Of a stretch of 64,000 nucleotides of DNA, positions 1-7,375 are shown piece by piece (positions within the stretch are counted from its first letter, which is position 1; the number at the start of each line of letters is the position of its first letter). Source of the stretch: a bacterium (GTDB lineage: Bacteria; Patescibacteria; Microgenomatia; Levybacterales; UBA12049); NCBI GenBank assembly GCA_021777565.1, contig JAJYDJ010000002.1:1-64000 (forward strand), read 5' to 3'. Both the position numbers and the translations under genes were made by a program. The notes beneath the pieces were generated by a model. That model was not told the origin of the DNA. It saw only the letters and a program-made list of their open reading frames with translations, and searched no databases.

Positions 1-105
1 TTTGGTTTGTACTCTGACTTAAATGACGATGGTTCCATTGATGGCATTGACTACAATCTCCTCAGAAGGTCCATGGGTCAATACGGCCTGAGTTACACTC
101 ACTAA
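1..105 (+). CDS. C-terminal end of a dockerin-type secreted protein (5' part outside window)
   Basis: The first 35 codons read open from base 1 to TAA at 103-105. The peptide contains DLNDDGSIDGIDYNLL, a calcium-binding loop with the D-x-N-D-D-G-x-I-D-x-x-D spacing of type I dockerin repeats. In secreted proteins such repeats usually close the chain and bind cohesin-like partners. Only this fragment is visible, so the rest of the protein and its role are unknown. Confidence 0.7.
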   Translation, partial: FGLYSDLNDDGSIDGIDYNLLRRSMGQYGLSYTH

Positions 106-132
106 GAGACAAAAAAACAAACGTTTACACGC

Positions 133-160
133 TTGACGTTTTTATTCTTGACTTTATACT
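133..160 (+). promoter_or_regulatory. Sigma70-type promoter of the TPR membrane protein
   Basis: TTGACG at 133-138 and TATACT at 155-160 are separated by 16 nt. Transcription would start near 167, about 20 nt before the ATG at 187. The promoter lies inside the longest possible open frame, which rules out starts upstream of 187. Confidence 0.6.
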
Positions 161-186
161 TTTACCCTTGTTACAGTGATAATACG

Positions 187-2211
187 ATGAAAAAACAACA
201 GGCTTTATCTTTCCTACAAAGTAGTATTGTCTTCCTTTTAGGTCTTGTGGTACTGGTCATGCCACTCATTATTACATCAGGGACCACTGATGCTATTCTT
301 CTTCCTAAAAAAGTCTTTGTCATTGCCTGTGCACTCCTCGCTCTTTTGGCATGGGGTATCATGCAAGTCATCCAGAAAGCACTTATTATTCATAAATCAC
401 CTATTTCTATCTTTCTCTCACTATTTGTTTTGGTGAGTGCCATTAGTACATTCCTCTCCGTATCTGTGTATGAGAGTGCTGCATGGACTGTCCCTGTCTT
501 TTGTGCCAGTGTTCTCGCGTTCCTCATGACACAAATGCTTTTGAAAAAAGAACAAGTGCAATTCGTCTTGATGAGTGCGGGTATTAGTGTTGGTATTCTC
601 TCACTTATTAATATCGCAGGATATTTCCATATCTACCTTTTGCCGGTAAGCTTTACTCATAGTGCTGGATTTACGCCTTTTGGAACACTGATTGACCAAG
701 CAGTCCTGTTCCTCGCGGCACTTGCTATCTGTGTACGTCTTTTTGTTGATCATATCCGCCGCAACGCCTCTTTTGAGACAGTTCTTTTGGCACTGGGCGG
801 TTTTGTATTCCTGGCAGGATTCACGGTCACAACCTATCTCCTTTTCACCACACAAAAACCAATCATTCTGCCTTTTGTGGCAGGATTCCAGATTAGTTTT
901 GCTGCAATCTCTCAGGACAGCACCCGTCTTTTGCAATCATTCCTTTTTGGAAGTGGACCTGACACCTATTACATGGACTTCGCAAGATTTAAGCAGGCCT
1001 CATTTAATGCGGACAATAACCTTTGGTTCTTACCATTTGGGACATCAACAACCTTCCTTTTGGGTAGTGTTGCGATGCTTGGTCTGTTTGGCATCAGTAG
1101 TTTGCTTGCCTTAATGAGTGTTTCCCTGACACAGATGAAGAAAAATCTTTCTCATCCACTTGTCCCAGGAGTTGCGATACTCCTTGCTGGCATTACCTTC
1201 TTACCAGTAACATTTGGATTCTTCCTATTAGTACTTTTTGCACTGGCACTTCTTGAAGTAGCACTGAGGAATGCACGAAGTGAAAAAGATGTTTTGGAGA
1301 TTAGTCTTGTCACCAAGCACAATCAACAATTTAATTTCTCATCACTGTTACCAATTGGGGTACTCCTTCTCTTACTGATCATCGGAAGCGGCATTGCATG
1401 GGCCACAACGACATACACTCTCTCAGATGTCTATTTTCAGCAATCTCTCGTCGCCGCACAATCAAACAATGCCAATGTGACCTACAAAAAACAAATTGAT
1501 GCGATTACTATGTTCCCCTATCGTGATGTCTACTATCGTGTCTTTGCACAAACCAACATGACTCTTGCTAATACACTCGTAACAGTCGCAGCATCACAAA
1601 AGAATGGTTCACCAAGTGCACAATTGCAGCAGCAAACACTCCAGCTTATTCAGCAATCTATCACCAGTGCCCGCACGGCAACAACACTCTCCCCATATAA
1701 CCCACAGAACTGGAAGAGTTTGGGAGCAATTTACCAAATGTTGATCGGTTTTGGCCAAAATGCAGACTCATTTTCACTCACTTCCTTCCAGGAGGAAACT
1801 GTCCTTGACCCAACCAATCCGCAAGCATTCCTTGATCTAGGTGGTGTCTACTACGCAGCAAAACAATGGGACAATGCCATCAAGGCATACCAGACAGCAG
1901 TCAGCTTGAAACCAGACTATGCAAATGCCTACTACAATCTCGGGCATGCGTATGAAGAGAAGGGTGACCTTGCCAACGCACTCCAGGCATACCAGGCAGT
2001 CCAACAGTTAGTACAAGGAAATGCAGCAAATGCAAAGACTATTACTGCTGATATCAGTAATCTCCAGCAGAAGATGCAGTCAACGGGCACCCAGAAGACC
2101 GAGCAGACGAAATCGCCTGCCCCAACGCCAGAAGTAACACCAGCCGCCCAAAACCAGCAGCCACTGCAAATTCAGACCCCGGCATCATCAGGCTCTGCAC
2201 AGCAACCATAA
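187..2211 (+). CDS. Polytopic membrane protein with C-terminal TPR repeats (O-antigen-ligase-like architecture)
   Basis: The 674-residue protein has about ten hydrophobic helices in residues 1-410, then a soluble part with TPR units around 547-608 (LGGVYYAAKQWDNAIKAYQ, then LGHAYEEKGDLANALQAYQ), and ends in a Pro/Gln/Thr-rich tail. Multi-pass proteins followed by TPRs occur in the O-antigen ligase/WzyC-like superfamily, which handles undecaprenyl-linked glycans, but I see no catalytic signature and do not assign a reaction. The ATG at 187 is chosen because the promoter at 133-160 overlaps the upstream extension. It is transcribed alone. Confidence 0.75.
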   Translation: MKKQQALSFLQSSIVFLLGLVVLVMPLIITSGTTDAILLPKKVFVIACALLALLAWGIMQVIQKALIIHKSPISIFLSLFVLVSAISTFLSVSVYESAAWTVPVFCASVLAFLMTQMLLKKEQVQFVLMSAGISVGILSLINIAGYFHIYLLPVSFTHSAGFTPFGTLIDQAVLFLAALAICVRLFVDHIRRNASFETVLLALGGFVFLAGFTVTTYLLFTTQKPIILPFVAGFQISFAAISQDSTRLLQSFLFGSGPDTYYMDFARFKQASFNADNNLWFLPFGTSTTFLLGSVAMLGLFGISSLLALMSVSLTQMKKNLSHPLVPGVAILLAGITFLPVTFGFFLLVLFALALLEVALRNARSEKDVLEISLVTKHNQQFNFSSLLPIGVLLLLLIIGSGIAWATTTYTLSDVYFQQSLVAAQSNNANVTYKKQIDAITMFPYRDVYYRVFAQTNMTLANTLVTVAASQKNGSPSAQLQQQTLQLIQQSITSARTATTLSPYNPQNWKSLGAIYQMLIGFGQNADSFSLTSFQEETVLDPTNPQAFLDLGGVYYAAKQWDNAIKAYQTAVSLKPDYANAYYNLGHAYEEKGDLANALQAYQAVQQLVQGNAANAKTITADISNLQQKMQSTGTQKTEQTKSPAPTPEVTPAAQNQQPLQIQTPASSGSAQQP

Positions 2212-2412
2212 GCACTATCCTCAGCTAGTCCTCGCGCTGTGATCTCAATCACTAGGTAATTCCTGACAATCTGATATCATACCCCCTATATCTAGAATTC
2301 CTGGATACAGATCTTTCACAAGCGACAGGAAATAGTTTGCCCATCACTCGAAACGTTGTAGGAAAGAAGAAGAATATACGTATCCTTTTTCTTCCCTACA
2401 ATGTCAGGGTGG

Positions 2413-2426
2413 CATACGTACGTATG
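2413..2426. promoter_or_regulatory. 14-bp perfect palindrome in the leader of the small gene at 2481
   Basis: CATACGTACGTATG reads the same on both strands and lies about 55 nt before the start codon. It could be an operator or an RNA hairpin. Nothing in the sequence identifies a binding protein. Confidence 0.4.
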
Positions 2427-2480
2427 GACTGCACTTTACTGTGCAATTGCAGGGCATCAACAGACAAGGAGGATAAAGCC

Positions 2481-2684
2481 ATGTCTATGCCAACTCAACC
2501 ACAGACACCTAAACCAGGTGAAACGTGGATCATGAATGTAGACGGTAAGCTCTCAGATGGGATAACACCCATTATTTCTGGGACTGCTGTTCTTATTCAG
2601 GAAGTAAACGGCTCCAATGTGACCTATCAGGTCGTTTCGACCGGCTTAGTTGGTTATGCCAACGTAGCTGATCTGCGACCGTAG
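2481..2684 (+). CDS. Small hypothetical protein (67 aa)
   Basis: The start is set by a strong AAGGAGG site 8-9 nt upstream of ATG 2481. The product is soluble, with a Pro-rich N-terminus (PTQPQTPKPGETW) followed by short beta-strand-like segments with many Val, Gly and Asn residues. The PGETW motif and the length recall an isolated SH3-like beta barrel, but I do not recognise the family. It is the first of four very small genes in this region with unusually strong ribosome binding sites and long palindromic leaders. Confidence 0.6.
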   Translation: MSMPTQPQTPKPGETWIMNVDGKLSDGITPIISGTAVLIQEVNGSNVTYQVVSTGLVGYANVADLRP

Positions 2685-2814
2685 CATGAAGCAATAATCT
2701 TCCCCAGGTGAGGCCACCACCCTCCTCATCTCTCGCTATTTCCCTGGATGCTTACTAAAGCGTCAAGGAGTCTTCAAAAGGCAACATAAAATATAAATCG
2801 TCTTGTGGGGAGTC

Positions 2815-2857
2815 CAAAAAAGAAAATTTCTGCACTGCGCAGTCTCCTTTTCTTTTC
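2815..2857. terminator. Bidirectional terminator between convergent genes
   Basis: An A-rich arm (AAAAAAGAAAA) pairs with TTTTCTTTT around the palindrome ACTGCGCAGT. The hairpin is flanked by A and T tracts, so it can terminate both the rightward small gene and the leftward ATPase gene. Confidence 0.5.
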
Positions 2858-2861
2858 CTGA

Positions 2862-5084
2862 CTATTCTTCTTGACGCTTCACATCACTCTCTGGCTTTTG
2901 CACAAGCCTCGTGTAGCGGTCTCTGGAGTTCCTAATGGCCTTCTCACGATTCTGTGTGCGACTATTTGGCAGTGGCAATGTTTGTGCCACAAAGGGAGCC
3001 CGTGTGATGCCATCTATCGCGAGTTTTACGATTGCCTGGTAGTTGTCAAGGGCGAGCAAATCATCCTCTTTAAATCGCTCTCCAAACTCTCTAACAAGAA
3101 ACTTAGCATCCTCTGCCCCAACCAAGAAGGTCAATAGTGTGCCAGCATTACCAAAGATCGCACTTCGCACATCCTCTGGAATCTGTCCGATATATTGATT
3201 GGCCAAAATCAGACACAGGCGATACTTTCTCGCTTCAGATAAAATCTTCACAAAACTACTGGTCGCGAAATTCTGGAACTCATCAACATAAAGATAAAAA
3301 TCGGTTCGTTCATGCTCTGGCACATGGACTCTATTCATAGCCGCCAGCTGCAACTTCGTGATAATCATTGCACCAAGAAGTGACGCATTATCCTCACCAA
3401 GTTTGCCTTGGGAGACATTGACGAGAATAATCTTCCCCTGCTCCATCAACTTTTCAAGATTAACGGTAGAGTATGGACTTGAGACGATACGGCGCATCAA
3501 AGGACTGGAGATAAACTGCCCGACTTTATTCAAAATTGGCGCGATCGCCTCAGTCATTTGTCTGTCATTCATCTCGGCAAACTCATATTTCCAGAAGCGA
3601 AGCATCACAGGATCCTGTACTTGTGTGAGAATTCTTTCTCTATATTTCTCATCAGTGAGTATACGAGGTACATCTAGAAGAGTTGAGTTAGGCACTTCTA
3701 CCAGTGTCAGCAAGACGTTTCTCAAGATATATTCAAGACGAGGTCCCCAAGAGAATTCATACATCTTTTTAAAGATCGACACGAGCCCTGACACGACAAA
3801 TTCTCGCTGTTCTGGTGTTGAGGCCTCCAGAGGGTTGATATGAAACATATAATCCCTGTCCGCAGGATCAAGATATACGATATCATTGAGCCTAAAAGAT
3901 GGGATAAACTCCAAAATCTTCTCACACAAGTCTCCGTGTGGGTCTACCACACACACGCCACGACCATTACGAATATCTGAGATCACCAGGTTGGCAATCA
4001 AGGTAGACTTCCCTGTCCCCGTCTTCCCAATCACGTACATGTGTCTTCGTCTATCATCTTTTTTAATACCAAAAGTCGCCAGTGTGTTCTTAAACTGCGT
4101 TCTGCCAAAGAAATTAATTTCTTTTTTCTGCTCATCAGTCAGTCCTTCGGCAATAGGAAGATTGTCTGGTGGTTCTGAGATCAAGGTTTTGTGCCAGGCA
4201 ATGTTTGGCATCATGGCAAGCTTACTGCTAGGCAAGTGAAAAAGGGTTGCTATTTCAGCACAATTGAGAATATTTGTGTGCGAAACATACTCTTCACTGC
4301 GGTTAGACAATGCACGCACAAATTTCTTCTTTTGCCAGACAGCAGGATACACGATTTTGAAGCTATTCCCTCCTCCCGGGTATCCAAATCCATGGAAGGT
4401 GTGCCCAAGCTGTGAGAGAAGACTTTTACTCTGCTCCACAGACACGTCCTTGGCAAAAAGTCGAATGTCAACTGAAAAGCCAGCTTGAGTAATTTTTTGT
4501 GCGACCAACTTTTCATAGACCTGGGAGAGCGGATCATGCACGACTGGCTGAGTAGGATCATTTTTACGCCTGAGTGAGGCTGCGGCACGCTTCTGCCAGT
4601 TTTGGCCTGCTGGCACAAGAAGAATCTGAATCCAGAACTGCTGCTGAGGGGTTGTCTTGGCCAAGAATCCGACCACGGCAGCCAAGGGGTCAGCTTCCGG
4701 GAAATCTGCATAGGTCTTGATGGGCAAAAATGGCCCTCTAGTGAGTCGGATATGCGCCATGGCGTAGATAGGCCTCTTCTCCTCTATAGAACCTTCTGTA
4801 AGGCTTGCAAGCGGGTCCTTGACCTTAGTTAGAAAAGCTCGTGGGTAGTGAGCGACAATCTGGCTGGTAACAAAGTCTTGATATTCCTGAGGCACGACCA
4901 CGAAGAAGTGGATCTGTTGGTTAAGAACCCCTATCTCCAAAGAGATAGGTACGCCTTTGGTAAAAAACCAGCGATGTTTGTGCCTCATGTGCGCAAAGCT
5001 TTCCAAAACACGCACCATGGACTCTGGGGTATCTTCGTTGTCCCGGCTTGTTTTGATTTCCAGGACGACTTTTTCACTTATCAT
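2862..5084 (-). CDS. TraG/VirD4-like DNA-translocase-type ATPase without membrane segment
   Basis: The 740-residue protein has an N-terminal alpha/beta region with no transmembrane helix. A Walker A loop (GKTGTGKST, about 350-360), a Walker B-like strand (VCVVDPHGDL, about 375-384) and LYVDEFQNFAT (about 597-607) follow; these mark the HerA/VirD4/TraG (DUF87-type) ATPases. It is a paralogue of the gene at 33843. No relaxase or mating-pore genes are nearby, so conjugation is unlikely; DNA uptake, pilus-linked transport or chromosome handling are alternatives. The start is ATG 5084 because TATACT lies exactly 6 nt upstream, which implies a leaderless mRNA. Confidence 0.8.
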   Translation of the reverse strand: MISEKVVLEIKTSRDNEDTPESMVRVLESFAHMRHKHRWFFTKGVPISLEIGVLNQQIHFFVVVPQEYQDFVTSQIVAHYPRAFLTKVKDPLASLTEGSIEEKRPIYAMAHIRLTRGPFLPIKTYADFPEADPLAAVVGFLAKTTPQQQFWIQILLVPAGQNWQKRAAASLRRKNDPTQPVVHDPLSQVYEKLVAQKITQAGFSVDIRLFAKDVSVEQSKSLLSQLGHTFHGFGYPGGGNSFKIVYPAVWQKKKFVRALSNRSEEYVSHTNILNCAEIATLFHLPSSKLAMMPNIAWHKTLISEPPDNLPIAEGLTDEQKKEINFFGRTQFKNTLATFGIKKDDRRRHMYVIGKTGTGKSTLIANLVISDIRNGRGVCVVDPHGDLCEKILEFIPSFRLNDIVYLDPADRDYMFHINPLEASTPEQREFVVSGLVSIFKKMYEFSWGPRLEYILRNVLLTLVEVPNSTLLDVPRILTDEKYRERILTQVQDPVMLRFWKYEFAEMNDRQMTEAIAPILNKVGQFISSPLMRRIVSSPYSTVNLEKLMEQGKIILVNVSQGKLGEDNASLLGAMIITKLQLAAMNRVHVPEHERTDFYLYVDEFQNFATSSFVKILSEARKYRLCLILANQYIGQIPEDVRSAIFGNAGTLLTFLVGAEDAKFLVREFGERFKEDDLLALDNYQAIVKLAIDGITRAPFVAQTLPLPNSRTQNREKAIRNSRDRYTRLVQKPESDVKRQEE

Positions 5085-5231
5085 ATATTCAGTATACAAC
5101 ACCCGACTGGCGGAGTGTGCACCTGTTGTATTATACCAGATGGTGTATCAAAATATATCGTAATAATTCACCTTTGACGCGAGAAGTTGCCATGTGATAT
5201 AAATCACAGTACATCAAACCATATCGAACAA

Positions 5232-5286
5232 TTGCAATTGATATGTTGTTGTTGTATAATCCACGACAGGATGAGGTTTAAACCTC
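5232..5286 (+). promoter_or_regulatory. Strong promoter followed by a perfect 14-bp palindrome
   Basis: TTGCAA (5232-5237), a 17-nt spacer and TATAAT (5255-5260) form a near-ideal sigma70 promoter, with start near 5267. The promoter lies in an imperfect inverted repeat (CATATC ... GATATG), and GAGGTTTAAACCTC at 5273-5286 begins just after the start site. This suggests operator control or a 5'-end hairpin. Confidence 0.6.
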
Positions 5287-5292
5287 CCTGTT

Positions 5293-5379
5293 CTCTACTC
5301 TCAGAAGCGAGGGATATGAGAAATGCACCTTTACATGGTATCGGTTGCTCGTTGAGAATACTTGCGCATGCGAGTAGAG
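5293..5379 (+). ncRNA. Candidate structured mRNA leader
   Basis: CTCTACTC (5293-5300) pairs perfectly with GAGTAGAG (5372-5379), enclosing about 70 nt. Inside, CTCA/TGAG and CGAG/CTCG can extend the stem with a bulge. The transcript from 5267 would have a leader of about 200 nt before the ATG at 5470. It resembles no riboswitch class I recognise, and the structure is inferred by eye only. Confidence 0.35.
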
Positions 5380-5469
5380 AGATATATTGTATGTCTCACT
5401 ATTCGTGTGTGCAGAGCGTTCCGAAAGGAGCAATTACTTTAAAATGGGGGCGGAAAGGAGGAAACAAGA

Positions 5470-5586
5470 ATGCCAAGTGATACCGACAAACAGCAAAACC
5501 GCTGGCTGTCTGGCCTAACATTGTGGTGCTTCATTAACAGTGGAGCGCTTGTCGGTGTAATCATCGCTCTGGTGATTCACCACTAG
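5470..5586 (+). CDS. Very small single-pass membrane protein (38 aa)
   Basis: AAAGGAGG lies 8-9 nt before ATG 5470. The product starts hydrophilic (MPSDTDKQQNRW) and continues as one hydrophobic helix (LTLWCFINSGALVGVIIALVI) ending in His-His. The strong ribosome binding site, promoter and long leader argue for a real gene despite the size. Function unknown. Confidence 0.6.
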   Translation: MPSDTDKQQNRWLSGLTLWCFINSGALVGVIIALVIHH

Positions 5587-5906
5587 ACACAACAACGTAA
5601 CATTCCCCTCTGCACACATTGCCCCATTTCCCATACATCCCTGAAACCAACAAAACAACCGATACCACTTTCCCTTTTTGCTTGAGCAAAGTGTATAGTA
5701 GATACATTTTTCTCAGTCAAAAGACTGAAAACGAAAGTTTTTCCATAAGCGGAAGAATGTTTCAGGCACTTTTACAATTCAGCGTGATGGATAACCCATA
5801 CATGCCAATATGAAGATAATACCTTGTCTTTATATTGGTGTGTGTGGGAACCGACTTGAGAAAGGAGAAATGACAAAAATCTAAGCGGGAGAAAGGGGTG
5901 AAAAAA
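5587..5906. other. Leader/intergenic region before the 55-aa protein
   Basis: 320 nt without a supportable gene apart from a four-codon ORF after AAAGGAG near 5870. TATAGT near 5693-5698 is a possible -10 element. CAGTC-aaaa-GACTG near 5718-5731 is a small hairpin. The stretch resembles the other long leaders here. Confidence 0.4.
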
Positions 5907-6074
5907 ATGGATGATGCTACTAAAGCAAAGAAAGAGCTGCTTGAAACACAGCTTGCCGATGCCAAAGCAGCTCGCCAGAACGCTCTCGACGCAGATCCAA
6001 CTGCGGACGTCAGTGACTATGACGAGTTGATAGCTCTGCTACAAAGCAAGCTTGATGCGCTACCAAAGAACTAG
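5907..6074 (+). CDS. Small charged alpha-helical protein (55 aa)
   Basis: ATG 5907 follows AAAGGGG; an in-frame GTG at 5898 is an alternative start. The product is a charged, probably coiled-coil helix (DDATKAKKELLETQLADAKA, then a DADPTAD turn and DYDELIALLQSKLDAL), a helical-hairpin pattern. No cysteines, membrane segment or known family. It is the third small gene with a strong ribosome binding site in a row. Confidence 0.6.
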   Translation: MDDATKAKKELLETQLADAKAARQNALDADPTADVSDYDELIALLQSKLDALPKN

Positions 6075-6161
6075 GTAACTAGTTCCACTCATTATTGTCA
6101 TTTCCCACACACAACCCCCGCTCCAATCACGCTGAATATACCCTTCTCTTTTGTCTAAGAC

Positions 6162-6184
6162 AAGAAGAAACCACTTCTTTTTTT
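6162..6184 (+). terminator. Intrinsic terminator
   Basis: AAGAAG (6162-6167) and CTTCTT (6174-6179) form a six-pair stem with a six-base loop followed by T residues, about 90 nt downstream of the stop codon of the 55-aa gene. Confidence 0.45.
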
Positions 6185-6268
6185 CTTAACCAAAAGAAAC
6201 CTTTTACACACTGCGTAAAAGTGTGTTCTTGTACTTTTACATTGCGGAAGAAAAGCTCTTTTCCCGCT

Positions 6269-6304
6269 CCAGAGATATTTAAAAAAGTTTTTTTGTATCT
6301 CCGG
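6269..6304 (+). promoter_or_regulatory. Hairpin in the leader of the 33-aa protein
   Basis: CCAGAGATA (6269-6277) pairs with TATCTCCGG (6296-6304) with one mismatch, and the loop holds an A-run facing a T-run that extends the stem. It lies about 45 nt before the GTG start at 6351. Confidence 0.35.
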
Positions 6305-6350
6305 AGTTTGCGGAAGAGAGAGAAATTAGAGACAGAAAGGAGGTGGTGCT

Positions 6351-6452
6351 GTGAATAACAGAACAGTGCGTCGAGTCTTCTCGATCCTCATTGCTGTTGC
6401 AGTCTTGGCCTGGGTAGTAATCCAGATCATCCAAGTCGTCAACCAACACTAA
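6351..6452 (+). CDS. Very small single-pass membrane protein (33 aa)
   Basis: A GAAAGGAGG site is 7-9 nt upstream of GTG 6351. The product is basic at the N-terminus (MNNRTVRRVF) and then a single hydrophobic helix (SILIAVAVLAWVVIQII) ending NQH, giving a predicted N-in helix. No family recognised. It resembles the 38-aa protein in design: a short polar end, one helix and a His end. Confidence 0.6.
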   Translation: MNNRTVRRVFSILIAVAVLAWVVIQIIQVVNQH

Positions 6453-6503
6453 ACCCCGAAACACATCTCTTTTCTTCCGCAAATTCCCTTTTCTCCCAAA
6501 AAA

Positions 6504-6530
6504 AACAGCGAAGTTTCCTCCGCTGCTTTT
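6504..6530. terminator. Bidirectional intrinsic terminator
   Basis: CAGCG (6506-6510) and CGCTG (6521-6525) form the stem, with an A-tract on the left and a T-tract on the right. It can end the rightward 33-aa gene and the leftward zinc-ribbon gene. Confidence 0.65.
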
Positions 6531-6552
6531 TCTCCGTTACAAAAAACTGCTA

Positions 6553-6876
6553 TTATGCAGACTTTTGCTTCTGGAAACAGTCACGGCACAAAACCGGACG
6601 ATCACCTTTTGGTTTAAAAGGCACTGTGTCTTGTTTGCCACATTGACTGCAGGTTATCGTGAATGATTCACGTGGGCGATCATTAAAACCGCCTCGACTA
6701 AATCCACCACGATCATTCCCGAAAGATGCTTTTTTCTTAGCACGGCAATCTGGGCATCGTTTTGGTGGGTTAGTAAACCCTTTAGATGCATAAAAATCCT
6801 GCTCGTTGGCAGTCCAAACAAATGGTTTGCCACAATCTTCACAGGTAAGTTGCTTGTCTTGAAATTGTTGATTCAT
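6553..6876 (-). CDS. Zinc-ribbon protein with two CxxC pairs (107 aa)
   Basis: Residues about 12-45 carry CEDCGKPF ... CPDCRAKKK, a treble-clef type zinc site. A Gly/Arg/Phe-rich linker (DRGGFSRGGFNDRPR) leads to a second zinc knuckle, CSQCGK ... CRDCF, near the C-terminus. Small proteins of this kind occur throughout CPR genomes and may bind nucleic acid; the RGG-like linker supports that, but the target is unknown. A full GGGAGGTGAT site lies upstream of ATG 6876. Confidence 0.8.
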   Translation of the reverse strand: MNQQFQDKQLTCEDCGKPFVWTANEQDFYASKGFTNPPKRCPDCRAKKKASFGNDRGGFSRGGFNDRPRESFTITCSQCGKQDTVPFKPKGDRPVLCRDCFQKQKSA

Positions 6877-6988
6877 GAAGTATCACCTCCCTCTAGCTCC
6901 CGACTAAGTTTTCCTTTATGTATCTCTAGAAAGGTGACTTTGGAGACTCTACAAGGAGTATATCATAAGGGATCCCAAGAAGCAAATC

Positions 6989-7005
6989 TGTGCGCCTGGA
7001 AGGAT
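6989..7005 (-). repeat. Partial copy of the tRNA-Arg 3' end
   Basis: Seventeen bases at 6989-7005 match 7029-7045, the acceptor/T-arm end of the tRNA-Arg gene, with one mismatch. The copy lies 40 bp beyond the tRNA 3' end. Only the terminal segment is duplicated, so it is not a second tRNA gene. Confidence 0.6.
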
Positions 7006-7030
7006 ATTTCCCCTCATCCCTCCTAAAATG

Positions 7031-7103
7031 TGCGCCTGGAGGGATTCGAACCCCCGACACCTTCGTTCGAAGCGAAGTACTCTATCCACTGAGCTACAGG
7101 CGC
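7031..7103 (-). tRNA. tRNA-Arg (anticodon TCG)
   Basis: A 73-nt cloverleaf with acceptor GCGCCTG/CAGGCGC, anticodon stem CTTCG/CGAAG and loop CTTCGAA. The anticodon UCG reads CGA. CCA is not encoded. It is the last of three tRNAs downstream of the M23 peptidase gene on this strand. Confidence 0.93.
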
Positions 7104-7165
7104 ATGCGTGACCGTACCAGCCTGGGCACGATCGACTTTTTTGTGTCTAGAAACGCACACTTTTG

Positions 7166-7237
7166 TGGACCGAAAGGGATTCGAACCCTCAACCCCCTAC
7201 ATGCCATGCAGGTGCGCTACCATTGCGCCATCGGCCC
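7166..7237 (-). tRNA. tRNA-Ala (anticodon GGC)
   Basis: A 72-nt cloverleaf with acceptor GGGCCGA/TCGGTCC (one G-U), anticodon stem CCTGC/GTAGG and loop ATGGCAT. GGC reads GCC/GCU. CCA is not encoded. Confidence 0.93.
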
Positions 7238-7246
7238 CTATTTTTG

Positions 7247-7319
7247 TGGACCAGAGGAGATTCGAACTCCCGACCTCTGCAATGCGAATGCAACGCTCTA
7301 CCAACTGAGCTACTGGCCC
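7247..7319 (-). tRNA. tRNA-Ala (anticodon CGC)
   Basis: A 73-nt cloverleaf with acceptor GGGCCAG/CTGGTCC, loop TTCGCAT and anticodon CGC reading GCG. CCA is not encoded. Together with the TGC gene by the 23S rRNA, the window holds three alanine isoacceptors. Confidence 0.93.
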
Positions 7320-7375
7320 CTACCCCTTTGGTCTCGTGCCCATTATACCATGCAGAAAGACAGATTAGAAAGCTA

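Larger units (their letters stand above)
5085..5469. other. Long intergenic region between a leaderless ATPase gene and a small membrane-protein gene
   Basis: 385 nt with no supportable protein. It holds the leftward TATACT element of the ATPase gene at 5091-5096, a strong rightward promoter, a 14-bp palindrome and a foldable leader. The last three are listed separately. Confidence 0.6.
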
